Part shown: positions 7,555 through 15,789 of the stretch, in pieces | Layout of the letters: every line of letters begins with the position of its first letter | How positions within the stretch are numbered: the first letter of the stretch is position 1 | From: Leifsonia sp. C5G2 | GTDB taxonomy: Bacteria; Actinomycetota; Actinomycetes; Actinomycetales; Microbacteriaceae | NCBI RefSeq assembly: GCF_013359685.1 | Contig: NZ_JABFMV010000002.1 | Location: forward strand, 124,001 to 188,000 | Length of the DNA: 64,000 nt | Direction of reading: 5' to 3' | Translations under genes and position numbers: made by a program | Notes under the pieces: generated by a model | Told to the model about the DNA's origin: nothing | What the model saw: the letters and a program-made list of their open reading frames with translations, nothing else | Databases searched by the model: none

Positions 7555-7887
7555 TCAGTCGTCCCCTTCTGTGTGGAGCTGTTCGATCCGTTCCGAGAGG
7601 AAGCTCCACGTCCTCCAGAACTCTTCGAGCTGTGCGCGGCCCGCCGCGTTGAGGGTGAACACCTTGCGCGGCGGCCCCTTCTCGGACGGCACCTTCTCGA
7701 CGTCCACGAAGCCCCGCTGCTCGATGCGCACCAGGAGCGCGTACACCGTCCCCTCGACGAGGTCGGTGAAGCCCTGGTCGCGCAGCCGCGCGGTGATCTC
7801 GTAGCCGTACGCGGGCCGGTCGGCGAGGATCGCCAGCACCATGCCCTCGAGGGTGCCCTTGAGCATCTCGGTCATCTGGTTGCCCAT
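7555..7887 (-). CDS. PadR-family transcriptional repressor
   Basis: A 110-residue winged-helix repressor. LKGTLEGMVLAILADRPAYGYEI is the PadR opening helix, and VEGTVYALLVRIEQRGFVDVE is the recognition helix and wing. It should sense a toxic small molecule and release the exporter operon that follows it. The ATG at 7887 is chosen because GGAGG lies 5-6 nt ahead of it; an ATG at 7899 would add four residues. It almost certainly controls its own promoter, where two palindromes are visible. Confidence 0.93.
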   Translation of the reverse strand: MGNQMTEMLKGTLEGMVLAILADRPAYGYEITARLRDQGFTDLVEGTVYALLVRIEQRGFVDVEKVPSEKGPPRKVFTLNAAGRAQLEEFWRTWSFLSERIEQLHTEGDD

Positions 7888-7920
7888 CGGACCCTCCATC
7901 CATCTACTCTGTCTTGCTGA

Positions 7921-7956
7921 CTACCAGTAGAAAGTAACACTGAGTACCGGTACTTA
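7921..7956. promoter_or_regulatory. Candidate PadR operators
   Basis: Two palindromes lie just upstream of padR: CTACCAGTAG at 7921-7930 and AGTACCGGTACT at 7943-7954, 21 bp apart centre to centre. The stretch is AT-richer than its surroundings. Autoregulation of this sort is usual for PadR repressors. Binding itself is inferred. Confidence 0.55.
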
Positions 7957-8016
7957 GCAAGACTGAATACAAAGAATTCGCGGACGCGTCTGCGGCGGGG
8001 GAGCAGCCGCCGATCG

Positions 8017-8940
8017 GTGCATAGCCAGACCCGGGTGCGGGCGAGCAGGATCGGCGGCATGGGCAGCAGTGGAAGCCGCCGGCGCGTCCCGAGACGACCG
8101 GCGTCGAGCTTGGCGGAGCGCTGGACGAGCGTCGACGGCATCGACGTGTTCTACCGGGAGTCGGTGGTGCCGCCGGACGCGCCGGCGATGGTGCACGTCC
8201 ACGGCTTCGGCCTCTCCGGCCGCTACCTGCTTCCGACGGCGGAGCGGCTGCAGGACGACTTCCACACCCTCGTGCCGGACCTGCCCGGCTTCGGCCGCAG
8301 CGGGAAGGCGCCGAACGGGCTCGATGTGCCGGACCTCGCGCACGCGACAGCACGGTTCCTCGACGATCGCGGCATCGAGCGCGCGACCCTGGTGGGCAAC
8401 TCCATGGGATGCCCGGTGATCCTCGAGTTCGCGCACCACTACCCGGAGCGCATCGATCGCGCCGTGCTCGTCTCGCCGGCCGGCGGAGCGTACAACCGGC
8501 CGCTGCGCCGGGCGGTCGGCCAGCTGAGCATCGACGGCGGGAGGGAGCCGACCGGGATGGTCGGGGTGGCCGTGCCCGACTACCTGCGGTTCGGCGTGCC
8601 CAGCACGGTCCGGATGTTCCGCGCGCTCACGCAGTACCCGTCGCTGCAGCGGCTGCTGGAGCTGAGCATCCCGACCCTCGTCGTGATCGGCGACCGCGAC
8701 CCGCTCATGCCGCACGCCGCGCGCGTCCAGGAGGTGGCGAACGCGACGGACAACCACGTGCTCGCGGTGCAGATCGAGGGGGCGGCGCACGCGATCAACT
8801 TCAGCCACTCGGGGGAGCTCGCCCACCTGATCCGGTTGTTCATGGCCGACCGTCCGATCGTCGACGACCCGGACTCTCCCGGGCACGCGCGGCTGTACGA
8901 GATCCACCGCAGCCCGAACCTGCCACCGCCCGCGGGGTGA
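8017..8940 (+). CDS. Alpha/beta-fold hydrolase
   Basis: A 307-residue serine hydrolase. The oxyanion region is VHVHGFGLSGRYLLP, the nucleophile elbow is GNSMG with Ser129, the acid is the second Asp of IGDRDPLM near 228, and the base is His258 in GAAHAINFS. A cap domain lies between the elbow and the acid. The first 35 residues are basic and arginine-rich (SRRRVPRRP), which argues that the GTG at 8017 may be too early; ATG 8059 is an alternative. The substrate is not evident; similar enzymes cleave esters or C-C bonds. It is divergent from the PadR operon. Confidence 0.87.
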   Translation: MHSQTRVRASRIGGMGSSGSRRRVPRRPASSLAERWTSVDGIDVFYRESVVPPDAPAMVHVHGFGLSGRYLLPTAERLQDDFHTLVPDLPGFGRSGKAPNGLDVPDLAHATARFLDDRGIERATLVGNSMGCPVILEFAHHYPERIDRAVLVSPAGGAYNRPLRRAVGQLSIDGGREPTGMVGVAVPDYLRFGVPSTVRMFRALTQYPSLQRLLELSIPTLVVIGDRDPLMPHAARVQEVANATDNHVLAVQIEGAAHAINFSHSGELAHLIRLFMADRPIVDDPDSPGHARLYEIHRSPNLPPPAG

Positions 8941-8961
8941 CCGCGGCGGGCGCCGCCGCGG

Positions 8962-9213
8962 TCAGAGCTCGTCGTCGATCGGGTCGAGCGGGTCGCCGTG
9001 GTCGTCCATCCGGTCCACCAGGCGGTAGACGACCCGCGTCGGCCAGTCGCTGCTGTCCTCGATGACGAAGACCTCCCAGACCTCCCGCTCGTGGTAGCGC
9101 GCACGGCCCCGGAGCGCCGCGGGCGGCTCGTCCGCGGTCGCGGTCACGCGGATGGCGGCGTCCACCATCCCGGGCCGCCGCATCAGCGCCTCGAAGGTCC
9201 CGTTCTCACCCAT
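8962..9213 (-). CDS. Hypothetical protein
   Basis: An 83-residue acidic protein starting MGENGTFEALMRRPGMVDAA and ending DPLDPIDDEL. The middle (WEVFVIEDSSDWPTRVVYRLVD) looks like a small beta-rich domain. I do not recognise a family. The start is ATG 9213. It is convergent with the hydrolase and just downstream of the phosphonomutase-like gene on the same strand. Confidence 0.6.
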   Translation of the reverse strand: MGENGTFEALMRRPGMVDAAIRVTATADEPPAALRGRARYHEREVWEVFVIEDSSDWPTRVVYRLVDRMDDHGDPLDPIDDEL

Positions 9214-9280
9214 GGTCGGCACCCTAGGGCGCGTGCGCGGGGGCTCGAAAGCCAGCGCTTGCGACGCGCGGGGGCGGCGC

Positions 9281-10084
9281 TCAGGCGTCGGCCTCCGCAG
9301 CCCGCTCGCGGGCCTCGAAGTCGAGCAGCCGCTGCTGGGCCACGGCGTAGGAGGTCGCGATCGGCAGGTCGCCGCCGTCACGCACCGCCTCGGCGACCGC
9401 GACCGCGGCGTCGATCGCGGCCCGATAAGCGAGCGACCCGGTGCTCACGCGGCGCACGCCGAGCGCCGCGAAGTCGTCGAGCGTGACCCCCGGGGAGGCG
9501 AGCACGTTGACCGGGACGGGGAGGGACGCGGTGAGCTGCTCGAGCGCCGCCGCCTCGATCTCTCCGGGGAAGAACACCCCGTCGGCTCCCGCCTCGAGGT
9601 AGCGCCGCGCGCGCGCGACGACGGCGGAGAGCGCGGTGTCCTCCTGGAACCAGTACGAGTCGACGCGTGCGTTGACGAACACGTCCGGTGCGGCGCGTTT
9701 GATGGCCGCGATCTTGGCGGCCGGGATGGACGGGTCCACCAGGTGGCCGGCGGCGGAGTCCTCCAGGTTGACACCGGCGACGCCCAGCCCGGCCACGAGG
9801 GCGCCGACCTCCTCCGGGTCGTCGCTGTAGCCGTCCTCGATGTCGGCGCTGATCGGGACGGGGAGTGCGCGCAGCCGCCGCACGAGCGCCACGGTCGCCT
9901 CCTTGCTCGCGCCGCCGGCGTCCGGGCGACCGCCGGACGCGCTCACCCCGAAGCTGGTCGTGCCGATGGCGGGGAACCCGGCCGCGGCGAAGGCGATCGC
10001 CGAGCCGACGTCCCACGCGTTGGGTAGCAGGAAGGGGTGCTCCTGGTCGTGCAGCCCCCGGAAGATCATCGTCGCGTCGTCCAC
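9281..10084 (-). CDS. Isocitrate lyase/PEP-mutase family enzyme
   Basis: A 267-residue TIM-barrel enzyme of the isocitrate lyase/phosphoenolpyruvate mutase superfamily. Family marks are LPNAWDVGSAIAFAAAGFPAIGTTS at 20-45, the metal-binding loop SADIEDGYSDDP at about 83-94, and NLEDSAAG and VNARVDSYW further on. It lacks the KKCGH-type catalytic loop of isocitrate lyase, so it more likely cleaves or rearranges a small C3-C5 oxo-acid (oxaloacetate decarboxylase or carboxyphosphonate mutase-like). No phosphonate genes are nearby. ATG 10084 is the first start of the frame. Confidence 0.87.
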   Translation of the reverse strand: MDDATMIFRGLHDQEHPFLLPNAWDVGSAIAFAAAGFPAIGTTSFGVSASGGRPDAGGASKEATVALVRRLRALPVPISADIEDGYSDDPEEVGALVAGLGVAGVNLEDSAAGHLVDPSIPAAKIAAIKRAAPDVFVNARVDSYWFQEDTALSAVVARARRYLEAGADGVFFPGEIEAAALEQLTASLPVPVNVLASPGVTLDDFAALGVRRVSTGSLAYRAAIDAAVAVAEAVRDGGDLPIATSYAVAQQRLLDFEARERAAEADA

Positions 10085-10152
10085 GAGGGGAGGCTACCGC
10101 CGGGGAGACGGCCGCGGACAGGGCCCTTTCGTCACGTCGATAGCCGCCGCGG

Positions 10153-10611
10153 TCAGCCCACGGGCCAGCAGATCCCGGTGCGCCAGGTGGCCGGGTCGGG
10201 CTGGCGCTGCGGGTCGCTCAGGTACACCTCCCACATCACCTCGCCGGGCGTCAGGCCGTGCTCGGTGATGTACCGTCGCACCTCGGCGTAGGTGTCCTGG
10301 ATGGTGTCGTACGGGCCGACGTGCGTCGCCTCCACGACCCGCCCGCCCGGCAGGACGCCGGGAACGACCTCGCCCGCCGGCGCGATGGGCTCGGAGACGG
10401 GGAAGCCGGCCTCGACGTCGACGGCGTCGGTCGGCATGCCGGTGTACTTCCCGAACGGCGGCCCGGCCGGATGGCGACCCTGCGCCTGTAGCGCGGCCGC
10501 GGCCTCCCCGAACGCCCGGGCGAAGAACCCGGAGAGCTGGTCGAGCCGGACGCGCTCGCGCACTACGGCGGTCGGCTGCTCGGTGTGCTCGGCGATGGCG
10601 ATCTCGTTCAT
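10153..10611 (-). CDS. GyrI-like/AraC effector-binding domain protein
   Basis: A 152-residue stand-alone GyrI-like domain, a small-molecule-binding fold also found in SbmC/GyrI and at the C-terminus of regulators such as BmrR and Rob. The pattern PTAVVRERVRLDQLSGFFARAF, then GPPFGKYTG, then ATHVGPYDTIQDTY and VMWEVYLSDP follows the family. No DNA-binding domain is attached. It may bind or hydrolyse a lipophilic compound. Monocistronic as far as can be seen. Confidence 0.85.
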   Translation of the reverse strand: MNEIAIAEHTEQPTAVVRERVRLDQLSGFFARAFGEAAAALQAQGRHPAGPPFGKYTGMPTDAVDVEAGFPVSEPIAPAGEVVPGVLPGGRVVEATHVGPYDTIQDTYAEVRRYITEHGLTPGEVMWEVYLSDPQRQPDPATWRTGICWPVG

Positions 10612-10674
10612 GCCGGCATCATGCGTCGGCGCGGCGGGAGAGAGGAGAGTCGAACGTCCCGTGGCCGCGGACGG

Positions 10675-10709
10675 CGAAGGGCGCAGGGTCGACGACCCTG
10701 CGCCCTTCG
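10675..10709. terminator. Strong stem-loop after rpmJ
   Basis: CGAAGGGCGCAGGGTCG at 10675-10691 is perfectly inverted at 10693-10709 around a single A, a 17-bp stem. It lies 14 bp beyond the rpmJ stop on the minus strand and about 60 bp upstream of the GyrI-like gene. It is the likely terminator of rpmJ. Confidence 0.75.
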
Positions 10710-10722
10710 TTCTGCCTGCTGC

Positions 10723-10845
10723 TCAGCCCTGGCGGGCCTTCATCCGCGGGTTCTTCTTGTTGATGATGAACGTGCGGCCCCGGCGGCGGACCACCTGGGC
10801 GCCCGGCATGGCCTTGAGCGAGCTCAGCGAGTTGCGTACCTTCAC
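10723..10845 (-). CDS. rpmJ: 50S ribosomal protein L36, cysteine-free (zinc-independent) form
   Basis: A 40-residue ribosomal protein starting [19 protein letters not shown] and ending NPRMKARQG, unmistakably L36 of the longer type-B class. It has no cysteine, so it cannot hold the zinc that classical L36 carries. Such C-minus paralogues replace the zinc form under zinc starvation and are usually repressed by Zur. The start is GTG 10845 with GGGAGG 7 nt upstream. It is not in a ribosomal operon, and a Zur-box-like palindrome sits directly in front of it, which supports the same logic. Confidence 0.93.
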   Translation of the reverse strand: MKVRNSLSSLKAMPGAQVVRRRGRTFIINKKNPRMKARQG

Positions 10846-10859
10846 GGCGAACCTCCCTT

Positions 10860-10878
10860 GTTGAAACCTGTTCTCAAC
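10860..10878. promoter_or_regulatory. Zur-box-like palindrome upstream of rpmJ
   Basis: GTTGAAACCTGTTCTCAAC is an interrupted inverted repeat whose inner 15 bases, TGAAACCTGTTCTCA, match the actinobacterial Zur consensus TGAAAATGATTTTCA at 10 positions, including the outer TGAAA and TCA. It begins 15 bp upstream of the rpmJ start, where binding of a repressor would block the promoter. Zur control is inferred from the motif and the target gene. Confidence 0.55.
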
Positions 10879-10933
10879 AACAGCGGAGGACCCGGTTTTA
10901 TTCGAGGCAGGGGCCAGGCGAGCGATCGAACGG

Positions 10934-10997
10934 TCGAATCTCCTGGCGGACTGACACCCGTCGGAGATCTGGGGGCCGATCGCCCGGATCTCCGACG
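10934..10997 (-). repeat. Three-block 64-bp intergenic element, copy 1
   Basis: Read on the minus strand from 10997, this holds TCGGAGATCCGG, then 15 nt, then ATCTCCGACG, then 15 nt, then GGAGATTCGA. The first two blocks form a hairpin. The same three blocks with the same spacing recur at 61389-61452 on the + strand, while the spacers differ. It lies between the end of the VOC gene and the rpmJ promoter. Confidence 0.75.
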
Positions 10998-11011
10998 GAG
11001 CGCGCGGCGGG

Positions 11012-11374
11012 TCAGGGAGCCGTCGTGCCCGGCGGTTGCCACAGCTCGATCGGGAGACCCTCCGGGTCGTGGATGCGTGCGAACCGGCCGTACTCGCCGT
11101 CCCACTCGGCGCGGGTCTCCACCGGGATGCCCGCCGCCATGAGGGACGCGATCAGGTCGTCGATGCCGTCCACGCGCAGGTTGAGCATCACGGGCTGATC
11201 CGCGGCGAAGTAGTCGTCGCCGAGCGGCAGCGGCGCAAACACCGTGTCGCCGGCGGATTGCCGCCAGACCGCGGTCTGGCCCGCGTCGATGCCCAGATGC
11301 TCGCGGTACCACGCAGCGCGCGCCTGAGGGTCGCGGCTGCGCAGGAACAGTCCACCGATCCCCGTCACCGGCAT
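11012..11374 (-). CDS. VOC (glyoxalase/bleomycin-resistance) family protein
   Basis: A 120-residue vicinal-oxygen-chelate domain: [23 protein letters not shown] at the N-terminus, [24 protein letters not shown] in the middle, and [17 protein letters not shown] at the C-terminus, where Glu of IELW is the usual metal ligand. It is one glyoxalase-like module pair; the substrate is unknown. It starts at ATG 11374 and is divergent from the AEC transporter, 58 bp away. Confidence 0.88.
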   Translation of the reverse strand: MPVTGIGGLFLRSRDPQARAAWYREHLGIDAGQTAVWRQSAGDTVFAPLPLGDDYFAADQPVMLNLRVDGIDDLIASLMAAGIPVETRAEWDGEYGRFARIHDPEGLPIELWQPPGTTAP

Positions 11375-11432
11375 CAGCTTCCCCTCTCGTCGCGACCCAG
11401 GGTATCGCCCCGGCGTCCCATAGGCTGGGTGG

Positions 11433-12356
11433 GTGGACGGGGTGCTGACCGGGTTCGGGATCATCGCGTTCGTCATCCTCGTCGGCTACGTCGCCCGGCG
11501 GCTCGGCATCGGCGGCCCGACTGCGCCGTACGTGCTCAACCGCATCGCCTTCTTCGTGACGAACCCGGCGCTGCTGTTCGTGACGCTGGCGCGCGCGGAC
11601 CTGCGGGTGGTGTTCTCGACGCAGCTGCTCGTGGCCACGGCGGCCGCGCTCGTCTCCGCAGGCCTCTTCCTCGCACTCTCGCGCGCCTTCTTCCGGCAGC
11701 CCGCGCCTGAGACGACGATCGGCGCGCTCGGCGCGGGCTACGTCAACGCGAACAACATCGGCCTCCCGGTCGCCGTCTACGTGCTCGGCAGCGCCTCCTA
11801 CGTCGCCCCAGTGTTGCTGCTGCAGCTGATCGTGTTCGCCCCGGTGGCCCTGACCGTGCTCGACGTCACCAGCCGCGGGGCGGTGTCGGTGCGGTCGATC
11901 CTCACCCAGCCGATCCGCAACCCGATGATCATCGCGTCGGTGCTCGGCATCCTCGTCGACGTGTCCGGGGTACGCCTCCCGGACGCGGTGTACCAGCCGT
12001 TCGAGCTGCTCGGGGGTGCCGCCGTGCCGCTCGTGCTGATGGCGTTCGGGATGTCGCTGGTCGGCTCCCGGCCGCTGAGGCCGGGGAACGGCCGCGCGCC
12101 GATCGTGGCCTCGGTGGTGCTGAAGTCGGTGGTCATGCCGCTGGTCGCCTTCCTGGCCGCCCGGTTTGCGTTCGGGCTCGAGGGACAGGCGTTGTTCGCG
12201 GCCGTGGCGCTTGCCGCGCTGCCGACCGCGCAGAACGTCTTCAACTTCGCGGCCCGCTACGAGCGCGGGATCGCCCAGGCGAGGGATGTGGTGCTGCTCA
12301 CCACGCTGTTCTCCGTGCCGGTGCTGCTGGTCGTCGCGGCGCTGCTGGCGCCCTGA
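11433..12356 (+). CDS. AEC-family (auxin efflux carrier-like) transporter
   Basis: A 307-residue membrane protein with ten predicted helices in two five-helix halves. NRIAFFVTNPALLFVTLA and NANNIGLPVAVYVLG in the first half and LPTAQNVFNFAARY in the second are the unwound-helix motifs of AEC carriers. Bacterial members export or import dicarboxylates and similar organic anions. GTG 11433 is the first start in frame. It abuts the hexuronate cluster (uxaC stop 22 bp downstream, convergent), so a link to sugar-acid transport is possible but unproven. Confidence 0.88.
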   Translation: MDGVLTGFGIIAFVILVGYVARRLGIGGPTAPYVLNRIAFFVTNPALLFVTLARADLRVVFSTQLLVATAAALVSAGLFLALSRAFFRQPAPETTIGALGAGYVNANNIGLPVAVYVLGSASYVAPVLLLQLIVFAPVALTVLDVTSRGAVSVRSILTQPIRNPMIIASVLGILVDVSGVRLPDAVYQPFELLGGAAVPLVLMAFGMSLVGSRPLRPGNGRAPIVASVVLKSVVMPLVAFLAARFAFGLEGQALFAAVALAALPTAQNVFNFAARYERGIAQARDVVLLTTLFSVPVLLVVAALLAP

Positions 12357-12378
12357 GCGGGCCTGCGCCGACCCCGAG

Positions 12379-13794
12379 TCACCCGAGGCGGAAGGTGGAC
12401 CGGGGGATGTCATCCACCAGCCGCTGCGCGATGACGAACGCGTCCTCCTCGGAGAGCTGGTGGGTGACCACGAGCGAGGCGAGGAAGGACGCATCCACCC
12501 GGCGCGACATGTCGTGGCGGGCCGGGATGGAGCAGAAGGCGCGGGTGTCGTCGATGAACCCGCTGGTCTTGGTGAAGCCGGCGCTGTCGGTGATCGCGCG
12601 ACGGTAACGGAGGATCGCGTCCGGGGTGTCGAGGAACCACCAGGGCGCCCCGGCGTAGACCGACGGATAGAAGCCCGCGAGCGGCCCGATCTCGCGCGAG
12701 AAGGCGGTCTCGTCCACGGTGAACAGCACCATCCGGAACGCCGGGTTCGTGCCGAAGTCGCGCAGGATGGGCGTCAGCGGCACCGTGAACGCGCCGACCG
12801 CCGGGAGGTCGTGGCCGGTGTCGGGCCCGAACGCGTCGAAGGTCGGCCGGTGGTGGTTGCGGTGCACGCCCGCGTGCAGCTGCATCACGAGACCGTCGTC
12901 CGCCGACATCTCCGCGAGCCGGTACAGCAGGTTGCGGCGGTAGGCGACCGCCTCCGCCGCGGTGACCGAGCCGTCGAGGGCGGCACGGTGGATGCGGGAC
13001 GCCTCGGCCTCGTCCAACGGCTCGCAGCCCGCGTCGATCACGCCGGTGTCGGTCGCGGTGCCGCCCGCAGCCGCGAAGGCCGCGCGGCGGGACCGCAGCG
13101 CCTTCAGCAGGCCGCGGTAGCCGTCGGTGTCGACGTCGGCGCGCTCGGCCAGCGCCCGCAGCCGGCCGGCCCAGCCCGGCTCGTCGGGGTTCAGGTAGCG
13201 GTCGGCGCGGAAGGTCGGGACGACGCGGCCGGTGAAAGCGGGATCGGCTGCCAGGCGGGCGTGCGCCTCCAGGTCGTCGGCGGGGTCGTCCGTCGTGGAT
13301 AGCACGGCGATGCGGAAGCGGTCGAACAGCGCGCGCGGCCGGAACTCCGGGGAGGCGAGCGTCGCCTCCAGCTGGTCGTAGAGCGCGTCGGCGTTGCCGG
13401 CCGACGGCTGCTCGGTGAGCCCGAAGACGTCGCTGAACTCCGACTCGAACCAGAACCGGACCGGGGTGCCGAGAAAGGCGTCCCAGTGCTCGCACAGCCT
13501 GCGCCAGATCGAGCGGCCGGAGGCGGGGGAGGGAACGCCGTCGCGTGCGAGGCCGAGGTCGCCGAGCGGCACGCCGACCGCGTGCAGCATCCGGGTGACG
13601 TAGTGATCGGGCGTGATGAGGAGCGCGGCAGGGTCGGGGAACGGGTGGTCGTCGGCCAGCATCGCCGCGGGCACATGCCCGTGCGGCGAGACGATCGGCG
13701 CGTCGGCGACGGCCGCGTGCAGGCGGCGGGCGAGGTCGCGCTCTGCGGGGTCGGCGGGGAACAGGCGGTCGGGATGCGGGGCGAGCGCGGTCAT
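12379..13794 (-). CDS. uxaC: Glucuronate isomerase
   Basis: A 471-residue enzyme, about the same length as E. coli UxaC (470), that converts D-glucuronate to D-fructuronate (and galacturonate to tagaturonate) in the cytoplasm. Amidohydrolase-fold marks are IVSPHGHVP near residue 35, MQLHAGVHRNHH near 325, and the late TKTSGFIDDTRAFCSIPARHD. No residue loss is apparent. Its ATG overlaps the stop of the upstream LacI regulator gene by 4 bp, so regulator and enzyme are made from one message. It feeds UxuB and mannonate dehydratase on the opposite side of the divergent promoter. Confidence 0.96.
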   Translation of the reverse strand: MTALAPHPDRLFPADPAERDLARRLHAAVADAPIVSPHGHVPAAMLADDHPFPDPAALLITPDHYVTRMLHAVGVPLGDLGLARDGVPSPASGRSIWRRLCEHWDAFLGTPVRFWFESEFSDVFGLTEQPSAGNADALYDQLEATLASPEFRPRALFDRFRIAVLSTTDDPADDLEAHARLAADPAFTGRVVPTFRADRYLNPDEPGWAGRLRALAERADVDTDGYRGLLKALRSRRAAFAAAGGTATDTGVIDAGCEPLDEAEASRIHRAALDGSVTAAEAVAYRRNLLYRLAEMSADDGLVMQLHAGVHRNHHRPTFDAFGPDTGHDLPAVGAFTVPLTPILRDFGTNPAFRMVLFTVDETAFSREIGPLAGFYPSVYAGAPWWFLDTPDAILRYRRAITDSAGFTKTSGFIDDTRAFCSIPARHDMSRRVDASFLASLVVTHQLSEEDAFVIAQRLVDDIPRSTFRLG

Positions 13795-14831
13795 CCTCGT
13801 CCTCTCGGCGCAGGCGATTCGGCCGCGGCGACCGGCGCGGGGCCGGTGGACGCGCGGACCGTCAGGTGGGTGGGGAGCGTCGCGGCCTGCCGGCCGACCG
13901 GCGCCGCGCCGCCGTCGAGCCGCGCGAGCAGCATCGCGACGGCGGTCCGTCCCGCCTGCTCGACGGGCGCGGTGAGCGTGGTCAGGGGAGGGTTGCAGAA
14001 GTCGGCGCCGAAGATGTCGTCGCAGCCGACCAGGGAGAGGTCGCCGGGGACGTCCACGCCGCGTTCACCGAACCGGGCGAGCATCCCGATCGCCAGCAGG
14101 TCGTTGAACGCGATGCAGGCGGTCGACCCGGTGTTGATCACGGCGTCGGCGGCTGCCGCCCCGGCGTACTGCCGCGGGGCGAACGGGCCGACCCGCGACG
14201 ATGTCACGCCGTGGGAGTCGGCGGCCGTGACCAGGGCCCGCCAGCGGCGCTCGTTCGACCACGAGGTCTCGGGCCCCGCCGCGTAGACGATCCGCCGATG
14301 CCCCAGCGAGACCAGGTGACCGACCGCCTGCGCGATCCCGTCGGGCGTGTCGATGAAGACGTTGGGCACCCCGCGCGGCTGCCGGTTGATCGCGACGAGC
14401 GGGATCTCGGCGGCGACGGCGGTGAGCCGGCGGTCGGTCAGCCGGGAGGCGGCGAGGATCACGCCGTCGAACGACCGGCGCAGCTTGTGCAGCATCCCGT
14501 CCTCGAGCTCGTCCGACTCCTCGGTGTCGACCAGGAGCTGGGTGTAGCCCGCCGCCTTGAGCTGCTGCTGCGTGCCGCGGATGATGCCGAAGTAGAAGGG
14601 GTTCGTGATGTCGGACACGACGACGGCGATGCACCGCGTCCGCCCGCTGGTGAGCGCCCTGGCCTGCGAGTTCGGGATGTAGTCGAGCTCCCGCGCGGCG
14701 CGCTCGATCCGCGCGCGGGTGACCGCGTTCACCCGCCCCGGATTGGACAGCGCGCGGGACACCGTCGAGGTGGCCACCCCGCTGGCGGCGGCGACGTCGG
14801 CCAGCGTCGCCGGGCGGTCCTTGCCGTTCAT
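13791..14831 (-). CDS. LacI-family transcriptional regulator of the hexuronate cluster
   Basis: A 346-residue regulator. The helix-turn-helix and hinge helix are textbook: ATLADVAAASGVATSTVSRAL at about 8-28 and YIPNSQARALTSGRT at about 50-64. The periplasmic-binding-protein fold follows. It ends in a proline/alanine-rich tail. It is transcribed away from the catabolic genes across a 115-bp gap holding a palindrome of the LacI-family type. By position it represses both directions until a hexuronate or derived sugar acid accumulates; which ligand it binds cannot be read here. Confidence 0.93.
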   Translation of the reverse strand: MNGKDRPATLADVAAASGVATSTVSRALSNPGRVNAVTRARIERAARELDYIPNSQARALTSGRTRCIAVVVSDITNPFYFGIIRGTQQQLKAAGYTQLLVDTEESDELEDGMLHKLRRSFDGVILAASRLTDRRLTAVAAEIPLVAINRQPRGVPNVFIDTPDGIAQAVGHLVSLGHRRIVYAAGPETSWSNERRWRALVTAADSHGVTSSRVGPFAPRQYAGAAAADAVINTGSTACIAFNDLLAIGMLARFGERGVDVPGDLSLVGCDDIFGADFCNPPLTTLTAPVEQAGRTAVAMLLARLDGGAAPVGRQAATLPTHLTVRASTGPAPVAAAESPAPRGRG

Positions 14832-14862
14832 CCGACCATCAGACCAGACGATGGCAAGATCT

Positions 14863-14876
14863 GGCAATCGCTTGCA
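14863..14876. promoter_or_regulatory. LacI-family operator between divergent hexuronate operons
   Basis: GGCAATCGCTTGCA contains the inverted pair GCAA/TTGC around a central CG, the classic layout bound by LacI-family hinge helices. A further half-like TGGCAA lies 11 bp upstream. It sits about 32 bp from the regulator start and 70 bp from the isomerase start, where one dimer could shut both promoters. Confidence 0.65.
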
Positions 14877-14946
14877 CCCGCCGTGCGGCCTCCTTAGGCT
14901 CGACGGACCGCCGTCGCTGCCGATGGGCGACGGGCGGAGGAGTGAA

Positions 14947-15789
14947 ATGACGACCGTCACCTGGACGCTGTCCGGCTTCGGCGACGAGATCGATCCGGAT
15001 CCGGCGATCCAGACCGCCGCGCTGCAGGCGCTCGGCGCGCACGCGATCGAGGTGCGCAGCGCCTGGGGTGTCAACATCGTCGACCTCGTCGACGAGCGGC
15101 TCGACCGGCTCGCGGGAGTGCTGACTGAGCGGGGCATGGGCGTCTCTGCAATTGCGTCGCCGGTCGGCAAGGTGGATGTGTCGCTCCCCGTCGATCACGA
15201 GGTGGAGCGCCTGCGCCGGGCGGCCGCCGCGGCGCACCGGCTCGGGACGCGCTACATCCGCTTGTTCTCGTTCTTCCGCGGCGACGGCGTCGCCGTGGAG
15301 AGCATCCGCGACGACGTGCTCGTACGGATGCGCGCCCTGGCCGACGTCGCCGAGGCGGAGGACCTCGTGCTGCTGCACGAGAACGAGAAGGACATCTACG
15401 GCGACACCCCGGAGCGCTGCCTCGACCTCGTGGAGTCGGTCGGATCGCCCGCGCTGCGCCTCGCCTGGGACAGCGCGAACTTCGTCCAGGTCGGCGTCGC
15501 GCACCCGTTCGACGACGGGTACGCTGCGCTGCGTCCGCATCTGGAGTACCTGCAGGTCAAGGACGCGCTGACCGCCACGGGCGAGGTCGTCCCGGCTGGG
15601 GAGGGCGACGGCCAGGTCCTGCAGACCCTCACCGCTCTGCGCGACGACGGGTACAGCGGCTTCGCGTCCCTCGAACCGCACCTGACCGACGCGAGCGCGC
15701 TCGGCGGCTTCTCCGGACCGGACGCCTTCGGCCGCGCCGCCCGCGCGTTCCGCACGCTCACCGACCGGATCGGAGTCACCCTCGCATGA
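14947..15789 (+). CDS. Sugar phosphate isomerase/epimerase-like TIM barrel (first copy)
   Basis: A 280-residue xylose-isomerase-like TIM barrel opening MTTVTWTLSGFGDEIDPDP. Likely metal ligands fall in LLHENEKDIYGDTPERC (Glu), LAWDSANFVQVG (Asp), LEYLQVKDA (Lys/Asp context) and FASLEPHL (Glu), as in tagatose epimerase-like enzymes. Start ATG 14947 follows GGAGGAGTGAA. It leads a five-gene run in which each stop overlaps the next start by 4 bp. Its exact sugar is unknown; the neighbours suggest a hexuronate or derived keto-sugar. Confidence 0.85.
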   Translation: MTTVTWTLSGFGDEIDPDPAIQTAALQALGAHAIEVRSAWGVNIVDLVDERLDRLAGVLTERGMGVSAIASPVGKVDVSLPVDHEVERLRRAAAAAHRLGTRYIRLFSFFRGDGVAVESIRDDVLVRMRALADVAEAEDLVLLHENEKDIYGDTPERCLDLVESVGSPALRLAWDSANFVQVGVAHPFDDGYAALRPHLEYLQVKDALTATGEVVPAGEGDGQVLQTLTALRDDGYSGFASLEPHLTDASALGGFSGPDAFGRAARAFRTLTDRIGVTLA

